Shown here in pieces: positions 24,600 to 35,890 of a stretch of 64,000 bases of DNA (positions are counted from its first letter, which is position 1; the number at the start of each line of letters is the position of its first letter). The notes under the pieces were generated by a model, which saw only the letters and a list, made by a program, of their open reading frames with translations, was not told the DNA's origin and ran no database searches. The translations under genes were made by a program, and so were the position numbers. The stretch is from Ariolimax columbianus (taxonomy: Eukaryota > Mollusca > Gastropoda > Stylommatophora > Arionidae), in the NCBI GenBank assembly GCA_036924085.1, contig JAVGWX010000003.1:115354764-115418763 (forward strand). Direction: 5' to 3'.

Positions 24600-24870
24600 A
24601 GCGGCCTCTACAGGTTGGCTTCTTACATAGAGCATCTTCTTGGTCTACCCCTGCCTCTTTTGCCTGGCATGGTGCTTTCCATCACTGTTCTCTCAAAACC
24701 GTCTCTTGATGTGACCAAAGTATTTACATTTTCTGGCCAAAATGGAATTGGTAAACCAGTTCTCCTCTATGTTCAACTCTTGCCGGATGTCTATATTTGT
24801 CTTTTTCTGTGTCCAGTGTATTCTGAGCATCTTTCTGTAACATTCATACTTGAAAAATTTGATTCTTTGT
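24600..24870 (-). pseudogene. LINE-R fragment (C-terminus)
   Basis: The minus strand reads ECYRKMLRIHWTQKKTNIDI, then RQELNIEENWFTNSILARKC and KYFGHIKR. After a frameshift it continues ERTVMESTMPGKRGRGRPRR. This is the classic LINE CYRRMLRIxWTxxxTN...FGHIKR...GKRGRGRPRRxW order. The plus-strand 110-codon frame at 24615 is its antisense shadow. Confidence 0.87.
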
Positions 24871-25479
24871 ATGGAAATAAATCTCTAAATATAGAGGAAG
24901 GACACAAAAATAGCAATCTTTGGAATTTGAAGGGGTTTTCCAGCTAATATGTGCTCAGCTCAAATATACATTGCCATGCATTGTTTTCTTATCTTATAAC
25001 AACAAATGTTTTTAATATTTGAATTACTTCTTACAATAAATATATGAAATCTTGTTTATTGGTGTTGATTTTTTTTTTCCTGTGTATGCCTCAGATCCTG
25101 TAAAAATGTATTACTGTTCACTTTCTTGTACTGAGCATATCCTTTGGTCCAACACACACTCCTCGCTGCCCTCATCCCAAGGCAGCGGAGTACTCTGCTC
25201 CACTTGCGGAGTCTGTAGGGATTTTGGTTGATGCATTACGCATGAACAAGCCTCAGCAGTTGGACATGGTAGTGATCGATCGACGCAACGGGCCTTAGAT
25301 GCGAACATTATTATATCCTTTAAAAATCACGGAAAGCTAGAAATATTTTAATTTCGTAATTTTAGCGATTTAGAAGATGTGACTGATTAGTTCTTGACCT
25401 GCACAAGGTATCATTATTCCTTAGTTCTATTGTAACAATAGTGGTGCTCTCACATCTTCTGTGCCCTCATTTCATGTCT
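24871..25479. other. unassigned region
   Basis: Nothing recognised. Confidence 0.5.
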
Positions 25480-26000
25480 TTGGTTAGTTAATTACCCTCT
25501 GACCTGCAACCACATTCAGCCCACTGTCAGATTATCTAAATCTGCATCAAAGCCACCACCAGAATCAAACTCACCCTGGCCTCCAACCACATTCAGACCC
25601 CCACTGTCAGATTATCTTCTTCTTCTGCGTTTGTTCTTCATCTCCCGCTACCAAGCCCTGGACTGGGCTTTGCTGGTAGCAGGAATGTGTTGTTGCTAGC
25701 TTACAGCTTGACTTCTATATTTGCACATTTCATGCGCGACACATCCTTCTTCAGTAGCATCATATTATCTAAGTCTGGATCAAAGCCATCGTGACCTTCA
25801 ACCACATTCAGACTTCTCTTTCATAATATCTATCTAAATCAGGATCAAAACCACTCTAGTCTTCAACCACAAGACTTGGCGTTTATCAACAAAGCCACCA
25901 TCTAACTAAAGTATCACAGCCACCATGTAACTAAATCAGCATCAAAAGCCACCCTGAACAAATTTCAGACCCCACTTTTATATTAGTAAAAATGGTCTAA
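25480..26000. repeat. degenerate repeat around element B
   Basis: Diverged units of caaccacattcagaccccactgtcagattatctaaatctgcatcaaagccacc type (written here across units, several imperfect copies). Element B interrupts one attatct site. Confidence 0.7.
25618..25763 (-). mobile_element. element B, 5'-truncated copy
   Basis: On the plus strand it begins with the reversed tail (tcttcttctgcgtttgttct) and continues through cccgctaccaagccctg and gcttgact.ctatatttgcac. It lacks the 5' half. Flanked by attatct at 25611-25617 and 25764-25770, a plausible 7-bp duplication. 5' truncation is typical of target-primed reverse transcription. Confidence 0.75.
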
Positions 26001-26920
26001 CATTTGTGTGTGACGTGACACAAACTGAACATGACTAATTTTCGCAGACCCGTCAGAGCTCAATATTTTTCAGAAAATATTGCTGTATATGGATACTGTT
26101 GGTCCCAGTTGCTAGTTGGCTGTACACACCAGGTTTGATTTATAACTCCAGCAGCCTCTGGGTAGTGATTACCGTGTCCGTCATATTCAATGCGGCCATT
26201 GGATTAATTAATATGTCCACCCTGACAATATTTAATAGGTGCTTTCAAAGCTAACTGACAATTATTTATTGCTAGTCAACCTGGCATGCTCAGAAAAATA
26301 TTCTATTATAGCTTGTTTATTCTTGATATTCTTTCAATTATAATGACTGCAAAGTAGACCAACTCGTTGGTCAGGTTCACTTACCCTACACTAAAACATC
26401 TACGATCTGTCAGAAGGAAAGCTTATTCTACACTTGACCTTCATAGCCGAGGATAGAGACTGGAAACGAAGTTGGGACCTGTAGAGGTACAACTGCTACC
26501 TAGCAACGGATCAAGTTGTCTTTATTACAATAGACTCATTTATATATCATCTATAATTACTAAAACACTGATTTGTGTGTTTGAGTATATTTATTTATAG
26601 GTAATGGAATCAGTGAAACTTTAAACCAAAACACCAAATACAACCCCAAAAAATGAACTTGACAAAAAATAAAACGTTTTAATTTGTATAATCATTTCAC
26701 GAAAATAATCACACACACATACTTATTTTCTGGCATTTTAAATTTAAATTTTCAACTTCGTTTCTCTGCTGCTAGATCTTGCTCTCTCACCAGTAATGGT
26801 ATAGTGATGTGCTGTGATTCGGAGTTTCTTTGGTTTAAAAGTTGGAAACTGCGACTCAGATCATCAACTCCCAGTCGCGGACATTAGATAAGGTTGGAAA
26901 GCACACGACAATACACTATG
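26001..26920. other. unassigned region
   Basis: No gene recognised. Confidence 0.5.
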
Positions 26921-27172
26921 TAAAGTAAAGTAACCCATAGCATTACTGCCGTAGGGGTGTGATGTGTTAGTGATCTTACATTTCAAAGGCTCTGCTATAT
27001 GAGAGCGGTAGCCATCTCCTCTCCCTCACCGCTTTTACTTCTCGTACTGAACCGGTAACCATTTAAGGCTGGGTCGACCCGGGAGCCATTGCGGTCTGAA
27101 AAAATATTACCGCCTCAAATGGGGAATGAACCCAGGACCACACAGATGCGAGGCCACTGCGCTACTCGGCTC
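26921..27172 (-). mobile_element. tRNA-derived SINE E
   Basis: The reverse complement starts gagccgagtagcgcagtggc (A box) with B box gggttcattcccc about 35 bases on. A core with gaagtaaaagcggt (27028-27041 on plus) is shared with SINE D. The 3' end is an ACTTT-type tail (ttactttacttta). Flanked by cactatg at 26914-26920 and 27173-27179, a 7-bp duplication. About 252 bp, single copy here. Confidence 0.85.
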
Positions 27173-27299
27173 CACTATGACGTCACCTTTATAATAAACC
27201 GCAGTGGCTTCCACAGGCAAGAGATATTTCTCAAATCGTCGGCAGGTAGCAACATACCTTAAAAACGGCCTAAAATGCAGTTAGTCTCTGAAAATAACT

Positions 27300-28260
27300 T
27301 GAGACTTAAAGAGGAAAGGAGCAAGTTAAAACAATCCGGGATATAGTCTATACACAGATTCAGCACTAGAGAAATCAGAAGTGATTCGGAAAAAACAAGA
27401 AGCAGCATGTATTGTACACATGAAGGATGGTAGAGGTGGTTGCGAAGACAAAAAGAAGGAAGGAGCGTTTAAAGAAATGAGAGAACTTACTGGTCACATT
27501 CTCGCTGCTTGTAATACTCGATGATTAGGCCCCGCAAGGATATACTTGCTAGATTCACAGAATGGTGCAGAGAAATGTACGAAGACACTGGAAGAAATCC
27601 CAATATAAATAACGTCAAAGAGCCAGAACCTACGATAGATGAGGCTCGAATAGCAATATAAAGCTTGAAAATAGGGAATTTTCTTCGTCGTTCGTTCTCA
27701 ATCTCCAGCTATAAAACCCTGAAAGGGCTTAAGTAGCAGAATGTAGTCCAGAGAACGGAATGCGTTGTGTCGTAGTTTACAACTTGACTGCGATATTTCC
27801 ACCTTTCGGTCCAACACATTCGACTGCAGCAAGCATTTTTTGAGTACCGGGTTAGCATTCCCTCTTCGATCCCTTCTACTTAGCCAGTCTGCCCTGCTGC
27901 AGCCTGTTATCCAGGATCACCGCGCGGGGAGGTGTAGAAGGGTCTTGGCAGCTCTGGTTCGCTGGCCCCGACACTAGCAGTCAGCTATGGGTCGCTGACC
28001 ACTGCAGCTCATGCGCTGCTCAGTATCGAAAAAAGGGAAATCGCGGGGATGTGATGCTATACCGACTGAATTTGTACAGGCAGGGGGAGAGGTCGGCGTC
28101 AACATTTAGGGCGCACTGTACAAGAAGATCTGACACAGCACAAGAACATTGAAAAGATCTGTGTCTATCTCAGTCCCCAAGAATGCTGATCTGAGACTAT
28201 TAACTACCCAAACATCGCTTTAAAAAAGTATTAGCCAAGTGATCAGTAATAATCTTAACA
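27300..28260 (+). pseudogene. LINE RT relic split by element B
   Basis: Before the insertion the translation reads ILARFTEWCREMYEDTGRNP, then NVKEPEPTIDEARIAI. This is the linker and first RT block, with its RWxEYxxxLY and EVxxAIxxLK pattern. After element B it resumes with DAIPTEFVQAGGEVGVN, the GxDxIPxEx motif, then VSISVPKNADLRLL and SISQVISNNLNSVLP. So the frame runs through the insertion site, showing that the LINE was there first. It ends near 28260 against the opposite-strand LINE-Q. Confidence 0.8.
27679..28027 (-). mobile_element. SINE-like element B, full-length, nested in a LINE
   Basis: A 349-bp copy with the GAA-type tail at its low-coordinate end. Probable 12-bp target-site duplication gaaaatagggaa (27667-27678) and gaaaaaagggaa (28028-28039), one mismatch. 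Its length and ends agree with the copy at 1588-1933, which defines the full element. Confidence 0.88.
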
Positions 28261-30310
28261 GCGTGCTTCCGAGGTACGACTAATTTTTCCACCGTTTCTT
28301 ATTTATTTTCCATCAATATAATAACTGATTGTTTTACCTGAAACTGGTACATGACCTGTTTTCTTTATGCTAATGACAATACGAAATTAGTCGCAACCAG
28401 CAGAGAACCGGTTCATGTTCCCCCTGTTTATTCTGTTCTGAGCACAATCATCAGCAAATTAGAGTGCAAATCGTATTGCGTATCTCCTTCTTTTTCCACA
28501 TTCAGTGTGCGGGGATTAAATGGGCCACCATCCTTGCGAAATTTTATTGGCATGCCATGCTCGCTGATTTTGAAGGCGTCCGTCAGCATATTTGTAAACA
28601 TCACGGTCGGAGTAAGTACTTTTTCATGTTTCACGCCGTTGTTGACCTGAAGTGATTTAGTGGTATCGTTGCTGGCAGGTGCACGTGCGGGGACGGCGTG
28701 GTTAAGTGACACGGCTGCCACATCTTAGAGGTCCTGGGTTCGCTTGAAAATCACAGCAATGGTAGCTACCCCGAGAAAGGAAACTCTTAGCAAATGCAGG
28801 AGGAAGCAGACCCTTACATAAAATGCATGCCGAAGTCGGATGCACTAGGCCAACAGGTGTAAAATAAAAAACAGTGCAACGCTTAACCGTCTTGGGGAAT
28901 AGATCAAATAAGGTGCACGTGCGCACTATCTGCCAGAGCAGTCGAATTTTGACATGATCTACCATAGGCCACATCTGCTGATCGTATCAAAATATGTTGT
29001 GATGTCGGTTATGATGATGACGTATAGACTCGGCATTTCTCATGAAGCTCCAAATATCATGTCCACAGTTCTTCAACCAACCCTGACTAGACACTGACGT
29101 TCCGGGAGGTTATGGTCTAGCTTACTGATTGAACAGTGCACATGTTAAGATCTTGCCGGTTATAGGCAGCGAAATTCCTTTGGCGATTTTTTTTTTTCCT
29201 GTAAACTAGTACTATCGATGCATCATTTCTTGTTGAACTACTTCATCAGACCACACGAAGCAGATGACTTCACTGCACTTTCTGGTGAGAGATGTTCACG
29301 CTGCTGTAGAAATCTCTGCTGGTATTTTGTCAGCTCCGTGAGCGCTACCAGGAGAAAGAGCTTTGATTGCTCTCGTTTACTTCATCTTAAGTGATGAATT
29401 CATCCATCACCATGTTCATTTTTATCTGGTACATACGTCAGGTCACCTCCTTATGTGTGGATTATGAACTGTTAAATACGCTGCAATGATATATTCATCG
29501 TTAGAGAATATAAGCTTTCTCTATTATTAGTAATCGAGAAAGTTGTAGACCATAAATTGTTTTCACCGCTTCGTGGAAGCATTTAAAAGTGTGGGGCTCT
29601 GCGAATCCCCCCTATTTCGTCTGTCCGTGTTCTTAATTCTCCCTGACTCTGGACTATTCTTCGATTAGCGCTTGTGAGAGCCTTATTCTTTGACATGGAC
29701 GATGTTTCATTATGAAGGACCCTGTGTACTTGTCGCTTTATGTCGAGAAAGATTTTGATTTCACCATCATTTACTTCGAATCAGTCCATTTGCTTGCGCG
29801 TGGATGGACCAATCTATTTTAGCGATGTAGAGTAAACAGTATCCCTTATGGTCGCCCAGTTTTATCGATGTTGCAATGTCCAGGCGATCTCATCTATGAA
29901 GATGTTTCTAGTGAGTCTCCACATTTAGTCTCTTCTGTGCTTTTGCGCCCTAAGGCCGTCTCTTGGGCTGGACTTTTAGACTTGGTGATCTCAAGACGAC
30001 GTTCAGTCCCACACTCTGTGCCACATAAACTCTCAGAAATGTTTACATCACTTAAGCCTTGGCGTTTGACAATGGTCTAGTCGTTAAAATGCCAGTGATG
30101 GAACTTGGGATGCATCCACGTGGTCCTATTTCAATCTGCGGCCGCTCCAGAAGAAAGTGTAGCTAGCACCATCCCGTGAGTTTCCGCACCTCCGTGAGCC
30201 ATATCTGGCTGAGGGCGACTATGCTGTTATTAAATCTAGCCAGTTTCACTGTGACAAAGCAGTACTCTGTTTGACCTTTTAGCCTTATAGTCCGTGTTTT
30301 AATTCATGAA
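28250..30310 (-). pseudogene. LINE-Q: near-complete EN-RT relic, minus strand
   Basis: Read from 30310 down. Endonuclease N-part VTVKLARFNNSIVALSQIWL then TFFWSGR; EN C-part VQPKRRP.GAKAQKRLNVET; linker FEVNDGEIKIFLDIKRQVHR and NKALTSANRRIVQSQGELRT; RT GSAHGADKIPAEISTAA, FRCL, GFR-like PERQCL, TVDM, IITDITTYFDTISRCGLW, VNNGVKHEKVLTPT, MLTDAFKISEHGMPIKFR. The catalytic box FADDCAQN at about 28447-28458 is intact in one frame, and SIKKTGHV follows. SINE A (28690-28910) interrupts it just before the VNNGVK motif. Numerous frameshifts; non-functional. Related relics: 33090-33780, 34723-35890 and 45930-46490. Confidence 0.85.
28690..28910 (+). mobile_element. tRNA-derived SINE A, copy 3, nested in LINE-Q
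   Basis: Head ggggacggcgtgg is followed directly by ttaagtgacacgg: about 8 bp covering most of the A box are missing compared with copies 1 and 2. The core (atgcatgccgaagtcggatg) is kept, and the tail is reduced to aaata-like sequence. A perfect 13-bp target-site duplication, aggtgcacgtgcg, lies at 28677-28689 and 28911-28923. The A-box loss suggests that this copy cannot be transcribed efficiently. Confidence 0.93.
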
Positions 30311-30794
30311 CAAGGTCTGAAGCGATTTTCTACTAAACTGCATATCAGCTCCAAATGATTTTTCACATGCAGCCTTAGAATATCCATGGCGGTAAAACAT
30401 TTATATTATTTAATCCATAGATGTTAAGACATTTGCACATCGGCAAATTCTTTTGATCTTTCATGACCATTGCAAAGAAATGGTATTAAATTTAGGAATT
30501 TACAGTACACAGCTAAATTTCTCGTCAAATTTTGTTTAAAGGCGTATCTCCTTAATGTCTAGATGGATGAATTAATTGTTTGTGATGTCCTTTATGTACA
30601 ATCGTAAAAATGGCACCAGTTAGTACAGCCCTTCGGTTACCCTTGGTACCAAGGTTGCGCAGTTCATTTTATGTTGTATGATGCATTTAAATATTGAAAT
30701 GTATTTTTTTCCATTGTATGTGCACCTAATTGTTTTGATAAACATACGCTAATTCATCCAAGTCTGCTAATCAGTACTTCTATAAAAGATAATA
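30311..30794. other. unassigned spacer
   Basis: Nothing recognised between the LINE-Q relic and the DDE transposase relic. Confidence 0.5.
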
Positions 30795-31960
30795 TTAATC
30801 ATCCGAATCTGTCGATTGAAAGAGCTTGATAATTGTTACTGGCTGGTCAAATTGTAATCCATCTCGTTGCCAGTACTGTTTTTCTTCCCGGAGCACATGT
30901 TCAACACACTTTTTCCAGAACTGAATGTCTATTTTTGAAGGGAACTCGCGTGTCAGCACTTCAACCTCACACATTATAAATGTTCTGTTCTGTTCGGGAA
31001 CTTGTTCTTTGACTTTAGCCCACACAAGCTCTAGGAGGTTTAGATGTCCATGGTATGCAGGTAGTGGCAGAGAAGTGTGACCGTAGTCGTCAATGATTTT
31101 GTCAATATGATCCACATCCTGTCTTTTTTGTCTTCCTCACAAGCTACAACTCTGGCTTCAAATACGTGTCGAAATTCACTTTTTTTCCTATCTAGCCATG
31201 TCCTAATTTGAGCTTTTGTATTAGATGCAGTTAGTACTTTGTCTTTCTCTGATACTGCATTGTGATACGATGCATTATCTATTACTAGGCATGACGGTCT
31301 ATGCAGAATTGGAAGCAGTTCATTCATCACCCAGTGCCTGACAATTTGTCCATTCATTTCAGTGTGGAAATCTCTACCGTCATTACTTTCTGTTTGGAAA
31401 ACAAGTTCAGCGTCATGGACAAGTCCGTTGTCACTGCTTCCGGCATACGTTAGTACAATGCGCTGCCCTTTGCTTCTTGGAATTTGTATTTTCTATTCAC
31501 CGTCAACTGATTGCCATTCTTTACCATACGTGTGGTGAGCATTGACCCAGGATCCGTCCCAGTTTACAATGTCTTAGCCTTGCCTACGTCGCTCACGTTT
31601 CTGTCTCAGGTATTTGTTTCTGGCAGCAATCAAACGTGACGTTTCACATATAATAATTCTGCTGCCTGAAGTTTTCATGAATGTAAAGCCGGAGGCTCTT
31701 ACAATTTTCCAAAGAGTACTTTTGGAAACTTTAAAACTGCAGTCAGATTGCAATGTCATATTTAGTTTCAGCAGAGAAACAAGTAGATTTGTCATCAACA
31801 GTTTCAATATCTCTGTTTTATCTCAATATCTCTGTTTTATGACGTCTCTGTCGAAATCGTCAAATGTCCTTTTCCTACTTTGCTTGATATGAGTGAACTA
31901 TGAGTCCTGTCCAATCAAACGTTTAAAGGATAATCGAACCAGGACAAGCGCCAATTGCGT
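30795..31960 (-). pseudogene. Tc1/mariner-type DDE transposase relic I
   Basis: Minus strand, N- to C-terminal: RKRTFDDFDRDVIKQRY, an HTH-like VSKSTLWKIVRASGFTFMKT, then WDGSWVNAHHTYGKEW (first D), IPRSKGQRIVLTYAGSSDNG, MNGQIVRHWVMNELLP, PSCLVIDNASYHN (second D), and LPAYHGHLNLLELVWAKVKE (third acid, E). The three catalytic acids are still readable, but the frame is broken by a stop after SVDGE, one before DIVNWD, and a frameshift after WLDRKK. A cut-and-paste IS630-Tc1-mariner (DDE_3-like) family. Terminal inverted repeats not found by eye. Confidence 0.87.
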
Positions 31961-33089
31961 TCGTTTCTTTGAGGCATGAATATCACAATATAAATGAATC
32001 ATCTTAGATTCACTGCGGAAAAAACTTTTATAGTAAAACGGTAACCTTCTGCATTGTTATAAATGTAAACTTCAAACTCATTTTGAAACTGATATAAATG
32101 TAACTGTTAAAAAAGCAACTATATGTCACAATAACAAACCCCACAAACTATGATATCAGGATACACCTATAACTGAATGACAGTTTCGCATGAATGACCT
32201 TGGTTGTTTTCCGCATTCGACAAAATGTCTAATTGCGGCACGGAATAATCAGGAATTTGTTTTTAACTCAGTGTATTTGAATGTCAAAACATATATTTTA
32301 AAAACAACACTACAAGTTAAAATTGTGCCCAATTCAGTGAGGTTGTTTTTAATATAGCTTAATTAATACATTTTTCAAAATACATAAAATTTATTAGATA
32401 AAAAAATAGTTACTAAACGTCATGGATATTCTATAGTTGCATTCGAAAAATCATATGAATCTGACATTTAGTAGAAAATTGCTTCGCCACAAGCCGCTGG
32501 GAGCGGCTTGTGGTAGGTAACCAGTTAAAAGACGGACTTTAGTATTGCCCTTGAGTCCGCACGTTCCACATGGCAAGTGTAATAGGCACAAATCCTTATA
32601 TTATTTATTTGTCAATACCATTAGGGTTGGAGCTCCTGCAGCCACAAAGACAAAATGACGCAATAAACAACACTGATGAGACTTATACCGAAATGTGCCT
32701 CCGTTACACGGAGAACTGGTTAAACATGTGTGCCACGAGGTCACATCGCTCGGTTCACCATCTGTGAAGTGATACCGAGTGAATTACACAGCTTGTCAGT
32801 GGCTTGAAAGCGTGATGCCATCTTGAAGATTATTAATGAATTCCCAAATGGTGAGCGCTCTCTGCTTGAACACAATTCACGCTTGTGGGGAAATTATATT
32901 ATGTTTAATCCATTTAGAATTTATATTGCATGCACACAGACTTAGTTTATATGATGATGACGTTTGTTATCACGGATGATCACTCCCTATCTCTCACGCT
33001 CTCTCTTTCTCTTTCTCTTTCTCTCGCTCTCTCTCTCTCTTTCTCTCTCTATCTCTGTTTATCGGTTTTGAATGTTTTCAGTCATTGAA
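31961..33089. other. spacer with hairpin and CT tract
   Basis: No gene. Contains a perfect 12-bp-stem hairpin at 32487-32513 and a CT-rich microsatellite at about 32990-33058. Confidence 0.55.
32487..32513. other. perfect GC-rich hairpin
   Basis: ccacaagccgct, loop ggg, agcggcttgtgg: a 12-bp stem with a 3-base loop. Not followed by a T-run and not next to a recognised gene. Role unknown. Confidence 0.85.
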
Positions 33090-33780
33090 TGAGTTCGAAG
33101 GTGACTCAGGAGTCCAATAGTGTTCTGTAAAGACCGCGAGCAGCATGGGTGTACCTAGCAAATCGACGTACCTGTTCGGTTTTGCGCAGCTGCGTCTCAA
33201 GTATCCGAATAAATGTCAAAGGCTCTTAGTGAAACCTCAAGTGTGTCTTTCGAGCTCTTCTTTTGGCCAGCAAGGGAGCATTTGTTCTTCTGTAACTCAC
33301 CATACCAGAGCTTTCTGGCATCAGATGGGCTGGCATGCGGTCTATATAACAGTACAGCGACTACATAAGAATAGTATTAATGTCAAAGAGGCCAGCTCTT
33401 TCAAGAACGACTGTATCAAGGACCATGTCTTGCCATTTAATCTTCATACCCTTCTGAGGTAGATTGTGGAAGTAGTTCAACTTTTTGTACGTGGCGCTTG
33501 TAATCAGTACATGTTTCATAAGCACCATATCTCAGTAAACTTTCAGCTTTGTCTGTAGACTAATGTCACTTCGATGCCAAACATTTATGTACAGTCTGCC
33601 AAATTAGATGCTGAATTTGGAGATTCACCTCATTGAGTCGAAGTTCTGGAACGATGTGCTACAACGGTACACGAATCTGTTCACAACTTTCAATTGGTCA
33701 ACATTAACTTTGATAATTGACCCAGTATTACAATGGATGACGATTTATCTGTTAATTTCTATAGCCAGTGAACGAATCGT
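33090..33780 (-). pseudogene. LINE-Q-type RT C-terminal relic
   Basis: The minus strand reads VNVDQLKVVNRFVYRCSTSF, then FGRLYINVWHRSDISLQTKL with KVY, YKRHVQKVE, MKIKWQDMVLDTVVLERAGL with FDINTIL, and DRMPAHLMP. This reproduces the usual order VxxxFxYLGST, FGRLxxxVW, TKxKVY, YKRHxxKLE, IKWQDxVxxTxVLxRA, RMPxxxxP. Stops are present and two frames alternate. The plus-strand 105-codon frame at 33145 is a shadow. Confidence 0.85.
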
Positions 33781-33902
33781 CACCTTCAGCGAACTCAATA
33801 ATATTCCTTATTGTCCGAAAACACACACATTTCCACAACCTCAGTCCTATGGCAAACAAATTAATTCACAAAATCAACGAGGCAGGGTGTGATTGGCAGG
33901 AG

Positions 33903-34018
33903 CTATCAGCGAACAGCGCCAATCATGACCAGAACATGGATTGGGAAAGGGAAAAAAATCAATCTATCAGCGAACAGCGCCAATCATGACCAGAACATGG
34001 ATAGGGAAAGAGAAACAC
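33903..34018. repeat. ~61-bp tandem duplication
   Basis: Two copies beginning ctatcagcgaacagcgccaa, at 33903 and 33964; the second is slightly diverged at its end. Confidence 0.92.
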
Positions 34019-34079
34019 AGGCATTCTAAAATCTGGAAAAAGAATAAAATTAGCTAGTAATTAATATTACGTCTAGGGA

Positions 34080-34275
34080 ACTAAAGTTTTATGAACATCA
34101 AACGACTCAATGGTCTTCCAAAAACAATACTACATAGATTGATACCTAACAAGAAAGGCAGATACAGGCTGAGGAGAAGATGGGCAGGTGATATTAAAGA
34201 AGTTCTGAAGATGACTAACAGAAATGGGAGATCTGGCTGCAGATCAAATCGTACATATCGTCTGCTATGAGAGTG
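34080..34275 (+). pseudogene. LINE-R-like C-terminal fragment
   Basis: One frame reads IKRLNGLPKTILHRLIPNKK, then GRYRLRRRWAGDIKEVLKMT. This is the HIxRLxGLPKTIL...GRxRxRRRWxxDIxEVL pattern of LINE C-termini. Only this tail remains. Confidence 0.75.
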
Positions 34276-34722
34276 ACGTTTTGCAAATGACATGCTACAT
34301 GATGATGATGATCATGGCGATGATTATAATATGGAAATGTTCTGCTATAGTAATAATAGTTGCCCATCGCAAGCGAAGATGGCGACATCATCAGACGGGC
34401 TGCCAAATGTGCTCTCTTATAGATGTAAAGACCAATCCTGGAACGGCATACCCTGTCCATTCGGAGCACACATGTGGGGTGCCGACTGTGAAGGAGTCGT
34501 GCGTTTTATATTTTCTGGCAGCATACTTCAACTGAGCCTCCACAATTACTTTTCTCTCTGCGATCTAAGCACCTTCAGTGATACTTTTGCCAGGCGGTAC
34601 GTGTATGTGCAAGCAACTCACAGGAGATGAGATCAATGTTAAAGCTTTTCGAAGACACTGTCAATGAGTTTATTTAGTGTTTCTCCTCTCCATGATGAGC
34701 GTTAGCCTATCACGAGCTCACC
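34276..34722. other. unassigned spacer
   Basis: ATG/ATA-rich start, then unassigned; overlapping motif-free frames only. Confidence 0.45.
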
Positions 34723-35890
34723 CTATAACAGCTGCTGCTTAGGATACGTGAGCTCATCTTGCATGCGAAAAACATGCCCCGTCCATCTTTTCTGAGCTAT
34801 TTGCAAAAGTGTATGGATGCTCAACATGTTAATCTTGCTAAGAATTTCAGAGTTAGCCACTTTGTCCTGCCACTTGATCCTGGGAGTTAGGCACTTTGTC
34901 CTGCCACTTGATCCTGGGAGTTGGGCACTTTGTCCTGCCACTTGATCCTGGGAGTTAGGCACTTTGTCCTGCCACTTGATCCTGAAAGTTAGGCACTTTG
35001 TCCTGCCACTTGATCCTGAGAGTTAGGCACTTTGTCCTGCCACTTGATCCTGAGAGTTAGGCACTTTGTCCTGCCACTTGATCCTGAGAGTTAGGCACTT
35101 TGTCCTGCCACTTGATCCTGAGAGTTAGGCACGTTGTCCTGCCACTTGATCCTGAGAGTTAGGCACTTTGTCCTGCCACTTGATCCTGAGAGTTAGACAC
35201 TTTGTCCTGCCAATTGATCCTGAGAGTTAGGCACTTTGTCCTGTCATTTGATCCTGATAGTTAGACACTTTGTCCTGCCACTTGATCCTGAGAGTTAGGC
35301 ACTTTGTCATGCCACTTGATCCTGAGAGCTAGGCACTTTGTCCTGCCACTTGATCCTGAGAGTAAGGCACTTTGTCCTGCCACTTGATCCTGAGAGTTAG
35401 GCACTTTGTCCTGCCACTTGATCCTGAGCAGCCAACACAGATAGCTCTATGAAAATTATTTATATGTCGTCGGGCATGTCTGCAGAGTGGATAACACTAC
35501 AGTACGATACACTTTTATCTTGGTGGCGACACTGGTGCCTTGTCGGTTCAACACGTTTGCTTGTAGTCTCCCAAACGCTGAGCTCGATTTAGAAATTATG
35601 TTGTTTACCTCACAGTCAATGGTCGCCTCTCGGCGATTGTACTGCCTAGGTAGGTGAAGCTAGCGACTGCTTGGAGACGATGGCTCTGTATAGTAATGTA
35701 CAGCTCCACAGCAGCAGGCTGGAAGAGTATTTCCGTTTTCTTAGTGTTGTTCGTGAGACCAAATGTACTGCATGCCACCGAAAAACAGTCTTGGCATATC
35801 TTTTTCTGAACAAGCATTAATAGTGCAATCGTCCGTGAACAGGAGATCCAAGATCGTGGCATTACTCACCTTGGTGTAGGATTTGAGAAA
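34723..35890 (-). pseudogene. LINE-Q RT C-terminal relic carrying a coding-derived array
   Basis: Minus strand from 35862: FGLTNNTKKTEILFQPA (the LTxxxKKTExLxQPA motif after the RT catalytic box), AVASFTYLGSTIAE in the next block, FGRLQANVLN with TKIKVYRTVVLSTL, then LRIKWQDKV repeated as a DNA array (34854-35431). It ends NSEILSKINMLSIHTLLQIA then QKRWTGHVFRMQDELTYPKQ. Family layout is normal except for the roughly 580-bp expansion inside the RIKWQDKVPN segment. Confidence 0.88.
34854..35431. repeat. 34-bp x17 array derived from LINE coding sequence
   Basis: Units of taggcactttgtcctgccac then ttgatcctgagagt start at 34854 and recur every 34 bp, with single-base variants. On the minus strand a unit encodes LRIKWQDKVPN of the flanking LINE-Q frame. 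The unit is not a multiple of three. Confidence 0.97.
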
